Shown: positions 22,629 to 34,736, counted from the stretch's first letter. The stretch: 64,000 bases of DNA from Scalesia atractyloides (GCA_947069175.1 CAMTDV010000017.1:52089137-52153136); one strand, 5' to 3'. Notes: generated by a model from the letters alone, not told the origin. A program made the numbers and translations.

Positions 22629-22818
22629 TGCCTGTTGGGTCGTGTAGTTAGTTATGAGTTGTTTTCATTTCTTATCATGAAGGTATAATCTACCAAACAC
22701 GATTGTGGCATATTGCATAACAAGATATAATAATTCGGTGCCAAACTAAGTCTAGTGTCGTGATATCAGCTATAGCTTAGGTCTACTTCTAATGCAAACC
22801 TGGTTCTCTATAGCTAGT

Positions 22819-22831
22819 GGCTCTGATACCA
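22819..22831 (-). promoter_or_regulatory. TE-3 primer-binding site (initiator tRNA-Met)
   Basis: Minus strand TGGTATCAGAGCC, three bases after the 5' LTR end (TGTGACA). It fully matches the initiator tRNA-Met complement. Confidence 0.9.
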
Positions 22832-22834
22832 ATC

Positions 22835-25800
22835 TGTCACACCCTCAATTTCCACTTGCGGAGTTCTACCGCGAGACGTGTGAACAAACCAGAATCTAAG
22901 ACATTAGTACGTCGAACGACTCTATATGATTTGATAATACGTTTTCCAAAACCATTTGTTGTAAATTTTAGATTACCAATATTTAGCATGAGTATCAGTT
23001 TTAAAGTTTGAGCGGAAGCATAAATAAGTAGTGATGCGGCGCCAACACAAACGCCAAAACAAAAGTAAAATCCCAAAACAATATTAATAAATGAGACTCT
23101 ATAATGATGTCTTGTTCAATGCGTGTGCGTGCACCTAGATCTCCTAGCGTCCTGAGAAACATGTAAAGAAACAAGTGTCAACATTAAAGATGAGTGAGTT
23201 CACAGGTTTTCATAAATTTGTTGTTCGGTTTTAGTTTGTTACTCCGTTATCCCCAACCCGGGATAACATATCAGTTGCATTATTCCAAACCCGGAATAAT
23301 AAGTTGTTGCTTCCAATATTCCCAAACCGGAATATTAAGTTGTGTTTCCATTATCCCCAACCCGGGATAATACGTTGATGTTCCAATATTCCAAACCCGG
23401 AATATTAAGTTGTTCCGTAATTAAGTTCAATATTAATGTATATAGGTAGCTAGCCTAAAGTCATGTCACTAAGTGTTCGCGATCGAAGCTGACATTTGTG
23501 CCTCCGTTTTGCCAGGTCTATCACATGACCATGGCGATGTTAGGCCAATCATACACCCGTTGACCAAACCCGGTCAGCTAGCGCGACTAGCTCGGATGGG
23601 GCTCGTCAGACCCAGTAGTACTACTTATAATTCCCCCGCTACTTAACCCAAATATTAACGATCCGAGGAGATTGTCGAGGACTTAAGTGATAAAGCTGCA
23701 TAGTGACCATAACATTACATTAACATTAACTTAGTTACCGCATAGTTATATGACGTTACATTCGTATAACGTAAAGAGTTTGAGTTTAAGAATGTATACA
23801 TGTTTCTCCCCCTGTTGTTTAAAACCGTATAAAGTTAGGGCCGTGAACTCACCTTTATTTGCTCGGTTAGTGTGGAATAGATGTTATAAGAGATGGGACC
23901 GCTAGTTGCGTCCTAACAAACCAATTAATTCCACGTCAGTGTGTAATCACACCAATACAAATTCCACACGCAATTTACTCACAAAGTGATACACACAAAC
24001 AACATATCTAACACTCAAACATGCATGCAAGTATTCTCATAGGATCATAGTAATCAAACAACTTATCATGAACACATTCCAAATCCATGCAACACTTTAA
24101 TGCATAAAATCACAAATTAACAACTTTCTGCTTAACACTCAATTATTCAGCTGTTTTCTAGGATTTTTATAAAATAGTTCCAGCATTCTAAAAATTCTCG
24201 TATTTTTACAGTAGGTGACATTTATACCATAGAAATTTATATAATTTTCTCAAGTCCTAAATCTCTACCAATTAACCATAAATATTAATTCACTAAGCTG
24301 CAGTCAGATTTACTGCTTTCTGACTGCAGTCCACGGAAGAATTTATTTAAAAATTACTGATCGTCCGATTAACGAAATTCCAATTGGAGTTGCCCGGAAA
24401 TTTCTATACCTAGTTGCTGTACAAAAATCATGACCCAACTCTCTACTGATTTTAAAATCTAGCTTAATAAACAACCAACAAAATTCCAGAATTTTAACAG
24501 CTTTACCTACTGAACTTGTTTAGCCCTTTAAAAATATCAAACGATTTCAGAAAATTATGAATCCAGTGCCATTAGATTCCTTATTCAATTCTCTACGTTC
24601 TAGACATCAGAAAATCCATTTTTCGACAACTAACGACCAAGTTACAGCCAGATGAAGTCGGCTGTATCTGGTATTCAGCAGACTGTTTCAGCATTCTTGT
24701 TACAATTTATTCGCACAACTCGTTCGTACGGTTAACCTAGGTGATTATAATCCGATCTCTACTCATAGATTGAGACTAATAACCTATCCATGCAAATCTA
24801 CTCAATAACTTCTAGTTATTATAACAAAACACACTTGAAACTTCATGAGATCCGCAAACAAGTATACATGCATATCAACATTGATTAATTCAGCCGATTA
24901 CATCTAATACATCTAATATCCGAAAATAATCATGCGTATGTATATACAGTCAGTTCAGCAGGTTATATGTAGGCACATATAGTCCGAAACTATACCATCA
25001 TGCAGTCTGTGAACAGCAACAACCAACACACATATATTCGAAGCAACTAACCTTTCAAGCCTACATGTAACCGAAACTTTTATATCAATTCTTTCAAGCA
25101 TGTACATATATATATATATACCCGAAATAATACAATCAAAACACATGTATCCGCAACAACTGAGCATCCAATCATACATATAATCCGAGACAACCAAACA
25201 TTCAAGCACACATGCAATCCGAGACAACCAAACATTCAAGCATATATGTAATCCGTGACAATACAATCAAACGATCTGAACACAACCAAGTCACACACAC
25301 GTATCCGATTATGGTCTTGTATCATATGATAAGGTAGACGAACCGTGATTAAGTTAGAGAAATTCGGTGATCAGAAACTGCTTGCAGCCGAGAGGAAAGA
25401 AAGCCAGGCTGATCCGCGATCTGAATGAAGGTAAAGATGGAGATTGTTGTGCTGCTGTAACCGAGAGGATTAAACTAACAAGAATGGCAGCTGATAGCGA
25501 TCACAGGAGGCAAGAACAAGCTGCCGACGGCTGATTTCTTTTAGGGTTTTGGAGTTGTGAAAGAGAGCATGCAAGAGGTGATATATATAAGCGTAAAAAG
25601 ATAGGGTTGCGGTTTGGTTGAGTTACACGGCCGCAAGTGGTTTCGGTTTGGGTTTGGGTCTTGCGGCCGAGAATCTTGGGTTGTTTGTTTTGGGTCTTGA
25701 TCACGTGGCCGAGGGACTAGAATGGTTGGTTTGGCCGATTAGTTTGAGTTGGATTGGGTGGGTTCGGTTTGGGTTTTATCTTGCGGCCAAGAGACTAGGG

Positions 25801-26120
25801 TGAGTTAATTTGATTTGAGTTTTGATCTTGGCCGAATAGTTAGAGTGCCGAGAGACTAGGTTTGATCGTTGTTTTCTTCTATCCGAAGACTTAGGTTCAA
25901 GGTTTAATCTTTGTGAACTCCTAGAGTCACCATGAACCAAGATTGGAACGTGACGCGGTTCGGTTCAGTTCGTGTACGTATCTACTCTAATGATTACTTT
26001 ATAACTAAACAATTACACAAACACTCATCACGTATTCATTCCATGCACGCTTAATACTTAGCACACATATTATTCGACAAGTGTGACGTGTAAGTTATCC
26101 GAAAAACCCGGGATATCACA
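22835..26120 (-). repeat. TE-3 right (5') LTR
   Basis: 3286 bp. It differs from the left copy at positions such as GACATTAG versus GACACTAG, AGATCTCC versus AGAGCTCC, an ATT insertion near 24143 and one TA unit. The minus-strand TATA-like TTATATATATC recurs near 25580-25592. Confidence 0.9.
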
Positions 26121-26348
26121 GAAAACCTCCATATTCCTCTAGAAGACATTCAAGTCGATGAATCAATGCACTTCGTTGAAAGACCAGTAGAAATCATGGA
26201 TTTCGGAGAGAAGCATTTGAGGCGAAGTCGAATTCCAATTGTCAGGGTACGTTGGGAGTCAAAACGAGAACCCGAGTTTACTTGGGAACGTGAAGACTCA
26301 ATGCGCGAAAAATACCCGCATCTTTTTCCGGTCACCACGACTGCTTAA
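26121..26348 (+). pseudogene. pol: TE-2 pol C-terminus with chromodomain-like tail
   Basis: Resumes the TE-2 reading frame directly after TE-3, with the target duplication supplying the first codons. HIPLEDIQVDESMHF leads to the chromodomain-like VRVRWESKREPEFTWERED and the end MREKYPHLFPVTTTA before TAA. Such tails in Tekay-type chromoviruses are thought to steer integration to chromatin. The rest of TE-2 pol is broken, so it has no working role here. Confidence 0.85.
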
Positions 26349-26367
26349 ATTTCGGGATGAAATTTCT

Positions 26368-26382
26368 AAAAGTAGGGGATAC
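26368..26382 (+). promoter_or_regulatory. TE-2 polypurine tract
   Basis: AAAAGTAGGGGATAC directly before the 3' LTR start, after the family-typical TTTCGGGATGAAATTTC. Confidence 0.75.
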
Positions 26383-28646
26383 TGTAACATTCGTCGAAAA
26401 ACGGGTCTCAAAACCCGCTTCGTTTAATAATCAAATATTCGGTTAAATGTTCGTTGCGTATTTATTGTGCCGGTTATATTAAATAATACATAATTAATAA
26501 ATATTTTAGAGTTTAAAAATCATAATTAATAAATAATAACAATAAAATTAAATAAAAGAACAAAACAGGGTAGCCGGGTCTCGAACCCGGGTCTACCGCG
26601 TAAACACACACACATCAGACCACTCCGCCACACACGTCTTTTGTGTTTAATACTTAAACAAATATCACTTAAGGTAAAAACAAAGAAAGTCAAAGCCTGT
26701 AAATCAGCGCGCCCAGAACTCGTGATCGCCGGAAAAACCGAAACTCCGCAAATGTGGCTACTTTCCCTTGACTGAAACGCGTAAACTGATTTCGACATCA
26801 GTTATCCATGGCTTAACACTCAATTTTAGTCAAAACCGTTTGAAATCATTGACCGCGAATCTTGACCCCTAATTCGAAACCAATCGGCCTGTCCCCCTTA
26901 TAAATACCCACTCAAACTCCTTGTAAACATTTCGCTCAGAACGCACTCTCTTCCTGAAGCTTCATTCCTTTCAAAGCACGTCGCCGAAGATTTTCATATT
27001 CACCGGAATATCGCCGGAATTTCTAAATCAGAAAACCGCAGTTGTTCTCCAGACGGTATAATCATCTAAACCTCCTTGCTATCTCTTGATTGGTAATTTA
27101 TTTGCTCAAAACATTACTCAAAACTGTTAAATCAGTTCATTTAGCCGCGATCACTGTCGGGATTTTCGAATGATGAAAAAGATGAAGTCGAGTTAGTGTT
27201 TTAATATAAATAAAAACGGGTATTTAACCAGGTTAGACACACAGTCCAGCGGTGGACTGTGTGCAAATACAAAACACACGTCCCGGGTTCGAATCACATA
27301 TGTTTCCGACTTTCTGAAATAAAACCAACATTTTTAAACTTATTCAGATCAATTCACAGCATATATATATAATTAATATAATCCAGTGTTTATACAGATT
27401 AGACACATAGCCCAACTGGTTGGACTGTGTGCACTCGAACCGAAGGTCCCGAGTTCGATTCCGGGTTCTGTAACCGGTTTCGGCCATATTAAATCATTTT
27501 TAATAAAAACTAAATAAGGTTAAAACTAGTTAGTATATATATAATTAAAACAGAGAATATTTCGGGTTAGACACGTAGCTCAGTTGGTAGAGCTGCGTGC
27601 ACGTATGCGAGAGGTCCCGAGTTCGAACCTCACTCGCCGCCTGAAATTCATGCTATCCGACCGGTCATACCTGACAAAGTCAACCCTTTTTTTAATTTTT
27701 TTTTCTTATTTTCTTTTTATTAAATTGAAAAATTATTTAAAAATACTTAAAAATAAAGATTTTGAAGGTTAAAAATTTGCATTAAACTCACAAAAATAAA
27801 TCTAAAAATCTCATTAAGAGCACTAATTAAAAATATTAATCTCAAATAAAATTTATTTATTTATCGAATTATTTCGTTATTATTTAGGTTAGTTTTCCCT
27901 CGTCGGTTGAATCATAAATTCGTGCGCATTCATCGTCATCAAGAAACGCATCCACTGTGAGTGAATCTCTACCAATTCCCCGTTTTAATCATGTTTTGGG
28001 GTGTATCATGTGTCGTACTATTCTTTTATTTTATTTAAACATTTGTGCATACATCATATCCGTGATCAAATGTGTATTGATTTTTGTGTGAATTATATGT
28101 AGATTGAATTTATCATTTCAGTGCACGCATTTCATTAGGCCCATCAGTTCCCCGTGGGATACGGGTTGAGCATCAGGAGCCTTATTAGATCGGCTCCGTT
28201 TGATTGATGCTTGATCTCAAATGCATCATCATTTCATGTCATATACTCATCCAAAGTGGTTTGTGATTGTTTACATATATGTTTGCTCACATGTGATTAA
28301 TGCACGAATTTTCTTTATTAAATAAAACAAGAAATTAGTAAAAATGTTTTATCAAGGTTCACTCGCCAACTTTTGTTGACCCAAAATCTCCCCCGTTTTA
28401 CACATGATACAGGTGATCCAGCAGAGACAGGAAACACTTAGGATGGCCTAGAAAAATAAACAAGTTTATGCTTTGGAATAAATATATAGTTTCATTTTTC
28501 TTTGTAATTGTATGAGTTTTGTTTTTGGATATTTAAGTTTGTAATTTGAATTTAATAAATATGAAACATCTTAGTAAATATTATGAGCTTTTGTGATAAT
28601 CCAATTATGCCCCGACTTTTATTCCGCTGTGGGTCGGGGTGTGACA
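26383..28646 (+). repeat. TE-2 right (3') LTR
   Basis: 2264 bp. It carries the same four tRNA-like modules (26569-26638 minus; 27231-27302, 27397-27472 and 27563-27642 plus). Relative to the left LTR it has an 18-bp difference near 26985-27002 (AAGATTTTCATATTCACC). Confidence 0.9.
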
Positions 28647-28796
28647 CTGTTGATCATTCTTTCAACTAGTGACTCTGGTCATATCACTGTTGATTATTCT
28701 CTCAACTAGTGACTCTGGTCTTATCACTGTTGATCATTCTCTCAACTAGTGATTTTGCTCATATCACAGTTGATTATTCTTTCAACTAGTGACGCT
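28647..28796. repeat. 40-bp tandem array in TE-1 (right part)
   Basis: About four units of GACTCTGGTCATATCACTGT plus TGATTATTCTCTCAACTAGT, continuing the array broken at 6675 by TE-2. Confidence 0.75.
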
Positions 28797-30222
28797 TATC
28801 AAATAATGTACACCAAGTTTCACATATCGGTGGTAAATGTTGAATATATAACCCAACTATATATGTATACTAATAGATTACTATATAATAAATAGAATAT
28901 AACGTATTATATATAAATACATATTTCATTTGTGTATTAAAATATTATTGTAACATTAAATAATATTTGATGTTGTAATATGTATTTAATTACATATCAT
29001 GTGTTATATTATATTATAATGTTTTAGCACATGTAATATATCTTAACATAATCTTATATACACACAATTTAGATTTTAGTAATGTAAAAATAATATTAGT
29101 TATATACTATGGCTAGCGGGGCACAATTATCCCGTGCTTGTGGTCATGCTACTAGTGGCTAACTTTTTGGCCAATAGTAACAAGTGTCAAGTAATGTATA
29201 CAAAATCTTATATACTGGCAGCTTTTGCAGAATATAAAAACTTAATTACTGTAAGTACAACTGATAAACATTTAGGGTTTTACAAAGCATTTGAGAAAAA
29301 GAAAATGACTCACAAACAGTGAGAAAAAGAGAATGACTCACTTTGTAACTTTAGGGTTCAGCCAAAAGCCTCCTGGTATAATCTTGGGTATAACTCCTGA
29401 CCTCTTAATAAAATATATAATGCACTCGTGTTAAGTATAATAACCCAATTCAACTTTATCAATACATTACGAGACAGAACCCCAACTTAGTTTACAAAAC
29501 ATAGCCTATCAGGCAGCGTTTTGGCATCAGTTGTTGGGTTCAAGATCAATCGAACAAGGTATCGACTTAGTGATCAGGGGTTAAAACACTTAAAACGGGG
29601 CAGAGCTTTATTATTATTATTGGTGAAAATAAAAAAAAATAAAAATAGAAATGTAGAGAGGGAGCGGGACATAGATGGGAGCAAGAATGAACAAAGTCTG
29701 CATGTTTCTATTTATACTAAACCTCCAAGAACCTTGGAGGCCAAGAATTAGATTCCTTTTGATCCTTGAAATTACAAGTTACCTTCATGTATTTCAAAAT
29801 ACACGTACACCTTCATTGCAAGTTTTAATATTATTAATATTTTATTATTATAATATACACGTAAACGTAGACATATATGAATAAAAGTTTTAATTATTTC
29901 ATTACATATATAGATTATAATTAATTCAGCCGCTTCACTTATTTGTCGTTTATAACTTCTAAAATATGACGTTTTATAAAATAATTAATATGTCTTTAGA
30001 ATGAAAATATTTTTATCTACATTTTAAGCTAAGTTTTATTAAAAACGGAGTAAGTTCAATTACAATGTATTTTTATAATAAAATTATTAAACGGTTCCTA
30101 GGCCCGCCTAGGTACTTCATATTTCTAACAGTCAACTTACATGTAGTCTACCCGTTCAATAATATAAGTTTCTATATATTTTACTTTAAGTTTTCCAAAA
30201 TAAAAATTTTGGAGATATTACA
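28797..30222 (-). repeat. Rest of TE-1 solo LTR
   Basis: AT-rich LTR body with a minus-strand TATA-like TATAAATAG near 29711-29720, ending GGAGATATTACA. No coding region. Confidence 0.6.
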
Positions 30223-30227
30223 ACAAT

Positions 30228-30905
30228 GAATTAGAAAATCCTCAAAAGAACAAATTAAATCAATAATAATGAGATAAAACATGACTAATCAACAAACACA
30301 TGACTTACTTGGTTGATTCATCGACGAAATTAATATTGATGACGAAGACAAAGATTAAAGTCGGATTCACAGAGGGGCAAATGAGAGGCAGAGAGCGAGT
30401 GATTGATGAGGGAATCAAAACAATGAATCGAAACCCTAAATTTTCAAGAGTATTACATTACAATCAATATAAAAAATCTAACAGAATCAATAATCATATT
30501 TAGTTTGCTTGAAGGAATTGTACACATGATTAGAGAAATACACATAAAAAAGGATGAAGGATGGAGTGTATACAAACCTGTTGATTGAAAATGAGCAGAT
30601 GGATTAAATGAGAGAAAGGGGTTTTCTGGAGCAAAGCCCTAGATCGTGAGTGAAGGATCAAATTTATGACGAAACTTGAAGAGGCTTTTACAAATTCCTT
30701 CGAGAGAGAAGTCACCATTTGAGTCGGAGCTGTGAAACGACGACGGATTAGGAAGCAAAAGAAAGATCCTAGGTGTGGAAAAGATGGCATCGTCATTCAG
30801 GAGGCGACTAGGGTTTCTCCAGAGAAAGAGTGAGAGAATGCGTATGAGGGAGGCGACGATTGAAGTTTGGTGTGAAGTCGGGTTATAACATTTATATAGT
30901 TTCAT
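30228..30905 (-). promoter_or_regulatory. Possible promoter and 5' exons of a host transcript
   Basis: On the minus strand CTATATAAATG (about 30889-30899) is a good TATA box. It is followed by a pyrimidine-rich leader with AAACCCTAG, as in many plant 5' UTRs. A donor-like CAACAG|GTTTGT lies near 30579-30574, and a second exon-like stretch ends at a donor-like CAACCAAGTAAGTC near 30305. The possible ORFs here are short and unlike any protein I know. The transcript would run into TE-1, so it may be a broken gene, a non-coding RNA or a gene with a very long intron. No product can be named. Confidence 0.35.
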
Positions 30906-32740
30906 CTTTTTTACCCATTTTTGCTAAAGGGGTCCATATTGTTAATGGGTCCTTAAAAAAGAACCATTGTGGAGGCTAGAAAAGTGTCACGTATCAAATG
31001 CAGCTTAGAAAAAATGTCATGTGTAAAATGGAGGCTAGAAAAGTGTCATGTGCCACTCTAGGTATGTCTTTTATTAGAATGTATAGATGAGCATTTTACC
31101 AACATAAAATTTCACAATCTTACTATAAGGGTGAATGGTTTCGTCTCAGATTTTCTTTTTTTCCCCGTGTGACACGTCAACGCAACATCAGAGTTTTTTA
31201 GTTTTCCTCTGATTCTCCAAATTGCGCAGTGTCGTCCCAGATTTCCCGAAACCAAATTATTTTAGATTTAACACACAACCTAAAAAACAAACAACACACA
31301 CACATGAAATACATACACACACAGCCAGAAAGAAAAAACAAAAACAAAAACAAACAATTCTCACCGAGAACCAATGTCAGGTCTTCGTTCTTCGAGGTTT
31401 TTTTGGGTCACCGGGGGGGGGGGGGTTGTTTTCGGATGGGGTCGGGCTTCACCAACCCTTCCCCGAGCTCCACATCGTTCACCCTAACGCGTTTTGGAAA
31501 AGAAGAAATTCAAAAAAGCAAAATAAAATTCGTGTATGATGAACATCATACGACTATAAAAAGAGAACATATAAAAGTCAAACTTTATTGATAAAAAAAG
31601 AAATCCATTGTTTTAGTCAACTATATGTTAAGAGTTGTTAATAACCTCCTTTGCTAAGTTTTCGTAAGCTATAAACTTGTTTTGTAAGAGTAGAATTAAG
31701 AATTTCGAACTGTAACGTAAATAAGTAATAAGTAATAGAAATGGCAGATATGTAGTCAATAGACCAAACACATGTTCAGATTTTAAACTATTGAAGTGAT
31801 CATATTGTTCTTGAGTTTTCGCATTTAACTTGAAAGTGGGCTTTTAGGTTTTTAATAACCGTGTTATAAATCTTGGTAAGATGGGGTTTCTGATACATTA
31901 GCAGTGTCATATGTAGTTGTATTCAACCATTGACCGTGCTTAATTTAAAAAAAAATATGTTTTTAAATTGTACTATACATTTCTGATACAAAGTTAAATA
32001 GGGTTGGATTTTGTATGTTAATTAATAATTAACTATAAGGTTGTGTTAGACCTTATTTTTTTTTATACAAAATTGAAGTCTTGAAGATAACGTGAGTTGA
32101 AATTAATTTGGTGTGAATATGATGTGCCCATTATAGTACTTATGTTTTGGCAATTGGCACACATAATAGGTGCATATCAATAATCAATATCAACAATGAA
32201 TCAATGATCAATAAGTTATTAATAAACACATATGACGTGCACAATCACGTAGTGTAAAGATCAAATACAATCATTGATGGTGGCGTTGTCGGATGAGAGG
32301 AGGTTGGGGTGTTGGGTGGCATCGGATAATACCTAATCTCACCCGTTTGCGGGTCTTTTCGGTATCATTTTTCTTGTTCGTTGTTTCCTAAATTACCTCA
32401 AAACGGATTGTTGGGGTCCCACACGTTTTGATTGTTGAGAAACATTGTGTGAGTATGATAAAGTTTATAAAATTTATAGATGGAGAATAGATAGACATTT
32501 GAGTAAAATACGTTAGGATATATACAGTGTTAAATTTAAAAATTAAAAGTTATTTTTTTTATTTTGTTACTGTTTGCAACGGTCAAAAAAATGGAGACTG
32601 CAAAAAACTAGCCGTTGGTGCTTGTTACTGTGCTGGTGTAGATTCAATGCCCCATGGTGCCCAGGGGGTGGCTAAGGGGCGCTATAGGACCCTAATTTCG
32701 TTGATTTGGCCATGGGCGGTATACCACACCCCTAGCCTTA
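30906..32740. other. Spacer, no gene recognised
   Basis: Holds two copies of GAGGCTAGAAAAGTGTCA within 30970-31060 and a 13-G run at 31413-31425. No convincing ORF or element ends were found. Confidence 0.5.
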
Positions 32741-32748
32741 ATGTAAGA

Positions 32749-34728
32749 TAGGGGTGAGCATGGTGCGGTTCGGTTTGGTTATTGCTTATAACCGAACCAT
32801 AACCGCACACTTCGGTTATAAAAAAATCACAACTATTCGGTTTCGGTTAATGAGGTTTCAGTTAATCGGTTATTTGCAGTTAATGCGGTTTAGGTTCGGT
32901 TATAGGTCGGTTATTTTATCGTTTCCAAAATTAGGCTTTATATCTGTGGGTTATGCAAAATTCATGCAAAAAAATAAATATACACAGTTAAAGCTTGTAG
33001 AATTATCAATTATATTTCACTTCCACGTGTTATGTGGAAGCATACATACGAGCATAAAGTGGCTAGAGTTTTAAATTCAATAAGGTTGGGTCATGGTTAA
33101 AAGACTTAAACACTTCCTCAAAAAGAAAGAGTGAATTTCAAATTTTGTCCTTTATCTTTATACCCAATTTTAGACGTTGTCCTTTATCTTTAAAATTGAC
33201 GACTTTTGTACTTAATGTTTCAAAATCGTGCATGGTTTGTCCTTTGGCCCTAACCCAGTTTATTTTTCCAGTTAAATTAGCTCAGACAAGGGTAGTTTAG
33301 TCTTTTTATGTATTTATTTTAAAAAAATTACCAAATAAGACAAAAATAAATTTTAAAAATAATGTAAAATACAATAAAATGTATATGTATACATGTATAA
33401 GTATTTATTTCTCTATCTCTCTACCCCTATCTCTCTTTCTACCTCTCTTCCCCACCGTTAATAACCGTCCCAATCAACCACTAACAACCACCACCCTCCA
33501 CAACTCTCAACAACCATCACCGCCACCACTATCCAACAACTCCCCCACCTGTAACCACAGCCATAAAACAACCACCACCAAAGAACATTCACCGCCACTA
33601 ACCCCCCTCGCGGCCACCACCCATAACCGCACCTCCCCACCATTAGCCCACTGATTCAACCCCTAACCTACAACCATTCGATTAGACCTTCCCCCATCCT
33701 TCACCGTAGCCCTCCAACATATCACTATGAATACCTACCACCACCGCAACCCCCTAGAATATGTACAACAAACCTGTTTAATCATCCAGCTTCAACAAAA
33801 TCAAACAAGCTGCAGAATTCCCAATAATCTTTCTCAATGTAGATGCATCCTGAATATCCACCCTCAGCAATCTAATTTCAATGAAACGAAATTTCAAATC
33901 CAGTAATCAAATTCAAATCCAGCCACCTAATCGAAGTGGTTGGCGGCGGCGTTTGGCATCGACGTTTGGTAGTAGGTGGTGGCAGCGTGAGCATGAGTGG
34001 TGAAGAACAGTTAACAATGTTGGTGGTTGGTGGCTGTTTGTGGTGGTGTTAATGGTGATGGACATAGTTAGAGAGATGGGGAGATAGAGAGAGAGATACC
34101 GGGTGGTGGTGGTGGCGATAACAGGGGAATGGTGGTGGTGGTCTGAAAGGTTAGAGAGAGGGAGGAAGATAGAGAGTAGGTTAGAGAGAGAGAATACAGA
34201 TTTGTTTTTTATATATGTCTTTTTTCATTATTTACAAAATAGTCCTTGAATATTAAAATTTTACACAATAGTCCTTGTATTGGTAAAAAGACAAATATGC
34301 CCTTATGTGCAAGTCAAGTGACCAGATTTAACTGAAAAAATAAACTGGGTTAGGGCCAAAGGACAAACCATGCACGATTTTGAAACATGAAGTACAAATG
34401 TCGTCAATTTTAAAGATAAATGACAGCGCCTGAAATTGGGTATAAAGATAAAGGACAAAATTTGAAATTCACTCAAAAAAAAAAACATATGGATTGGGCC
34501 ATGGTTAACCACTTAAATACTAACTTAAAAACCTATGGTCTTATGGATTCGGCCATGTTTAAAACATTCGGTTCGGTTATTTGCGGTTATGAAACAAATA
34601 ATAACCATAACCAAACCGCAACTTGCGGTTATCAAAAATATAAATAACCGACCCTTCGGTTATTTCGGTTTGGTTTTTTCGGTTATTTCGATTGCGGTTC
34701 GGTTAAATCGGTTTTATGCTCACCCCTA
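32749..34728. mobile_element. Non-autonomous hAT element
   Basis: The ends are perfect 13-bp inverted repeats, TAGGGGTGAGCAT (32749-32761) and ATGCTCACCCCTA (34716-34728). They are flanked by an exact 8-bp target duplication ATGTAAGA (32741-32748 and 34729-34736), the hAT hallmark. Subterminal regions on both sides are packed with CGGTT/AACCG motifs (for example TTCGGTTTCGGTTAATG), the usual transposase-binding style of hAT elements. There is no transposase ORF; the middle is taken by another inverted-repeat element. Confidence 0.9.
33129..34474. mobile_element. Long-TIR (MULE-like) element nested in the hAT element
   Basis: Inverted repeats of about 190 bp start GAGTGAATTTCAAATTTTGT on both ends. 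They share TTTATCTTTATACCCAATTT and CGTGCATGGTTTGTCCTTTG. The interior is pyrimidine-rich on the left (CTCTCTACCCC, then ACCACCACC) and GA/GGT-rich on the right, which extends the fold. The flanks are A-rich (AAAAAGAAA and AAAAAAAAA), so a 9-bp duplication is possible but not certain. The TIR style is like that of the element at 3494. Confidence 0.65.
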
Positions 34729-34736
34729 ATGTAAGA

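Larger units (their letters stand above)
14203..26120 (-). mobile_element. TE-3: nested gypsy element with rearranged 3' side
   Basis: Outer ends are TGTCACACCCTC (14203) and GGGATATCACA (26120), with GAAAA on both sides (14198-14202 and 26121-26125) inside TE-2 pol. LTRs of 3286 bp lie at 14203-17488 and 22835-26120. On the minus strand the order is 5' LTR, primer site, leader ORF, gag-pol. Gag-pol is cut at 17964, and between it and the left LTR lies 475 bp of TE-2 sequence (17489-17963) instead of the end of integrase and the polypurine tract. The two LTRs differ by only three substitutions and three small indels by my reading. Confidence 0.85.
6676..28646 (+). mobile_element. TE-2: Tekay/Del-like Ty3/gypsy chromovirus
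   Basis: LTRs of ~2.26 kb lie at 6676-8934 and 26383-28646 (TGTAACATTCG ... GGTGTGACA). They are flanked by the identical 5-mer CTGTT at 6671-6675 and 28647-28651. A primer site for initiator tRNA-Met follows the left LTR and a purine-rich tract precedes the right one. Domain order is gag, protease, reverse transcriptase, RNase H, integrase, chromodomain-like tail. The coding region is dead, with three stops, two frameshifts and an active-site change. TE-3 is inserted at 14203-26120. The two LTRs differ at more than 25 places in their first ~900 bp, so the insertion is not very recent. Confidence 0.9.
6022..30222 (-). mobile_element. TE-1: gypsy-type solo LTR, split by TE-2
   Basis: The left end is TGTCACAGCCCCCGACC (6022) and the right end GGAGATATTACA (30222). 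The 5-mer ACAAT precedes 6022 (6017-6021) and follows 30222 (30223-30227). With TE-2 and its extra target copy removed (6676-28651), about 2.2 kb of LTR remains: 6022-6675 plus 28652-30222. No primer site or coding region is attached, so it is a solo LTR. The end sequence resembles the right end of the TE-3 LTR (GGGATATCACA), and a TATA-like TATAAATA on the minus strand near 29712-29720 supports minus orientation. Confidence 0.7.

Noticed and set aside
14203..26120. Dating TE-3 by its nearly identical LTRs
   Set aside because: The LTRs belong to a duplicated 3.76-kb block, so their likeness may reflect the duplication or conversion and not the insertion time.
31413..31425. G-quadruplex or regulatory meaning of the 13-G run (and of 12 G at 55930-55941)
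   Set aside because: Single homopolymers, prone to length errors in sequencing; no partner G-tracts close by.
33379..33654. Pro/Thr/His-rich ORF in the nested hAT region
   Set aside because: Low-complexity CCACC sequence within a TIR element; no start context or known domain.
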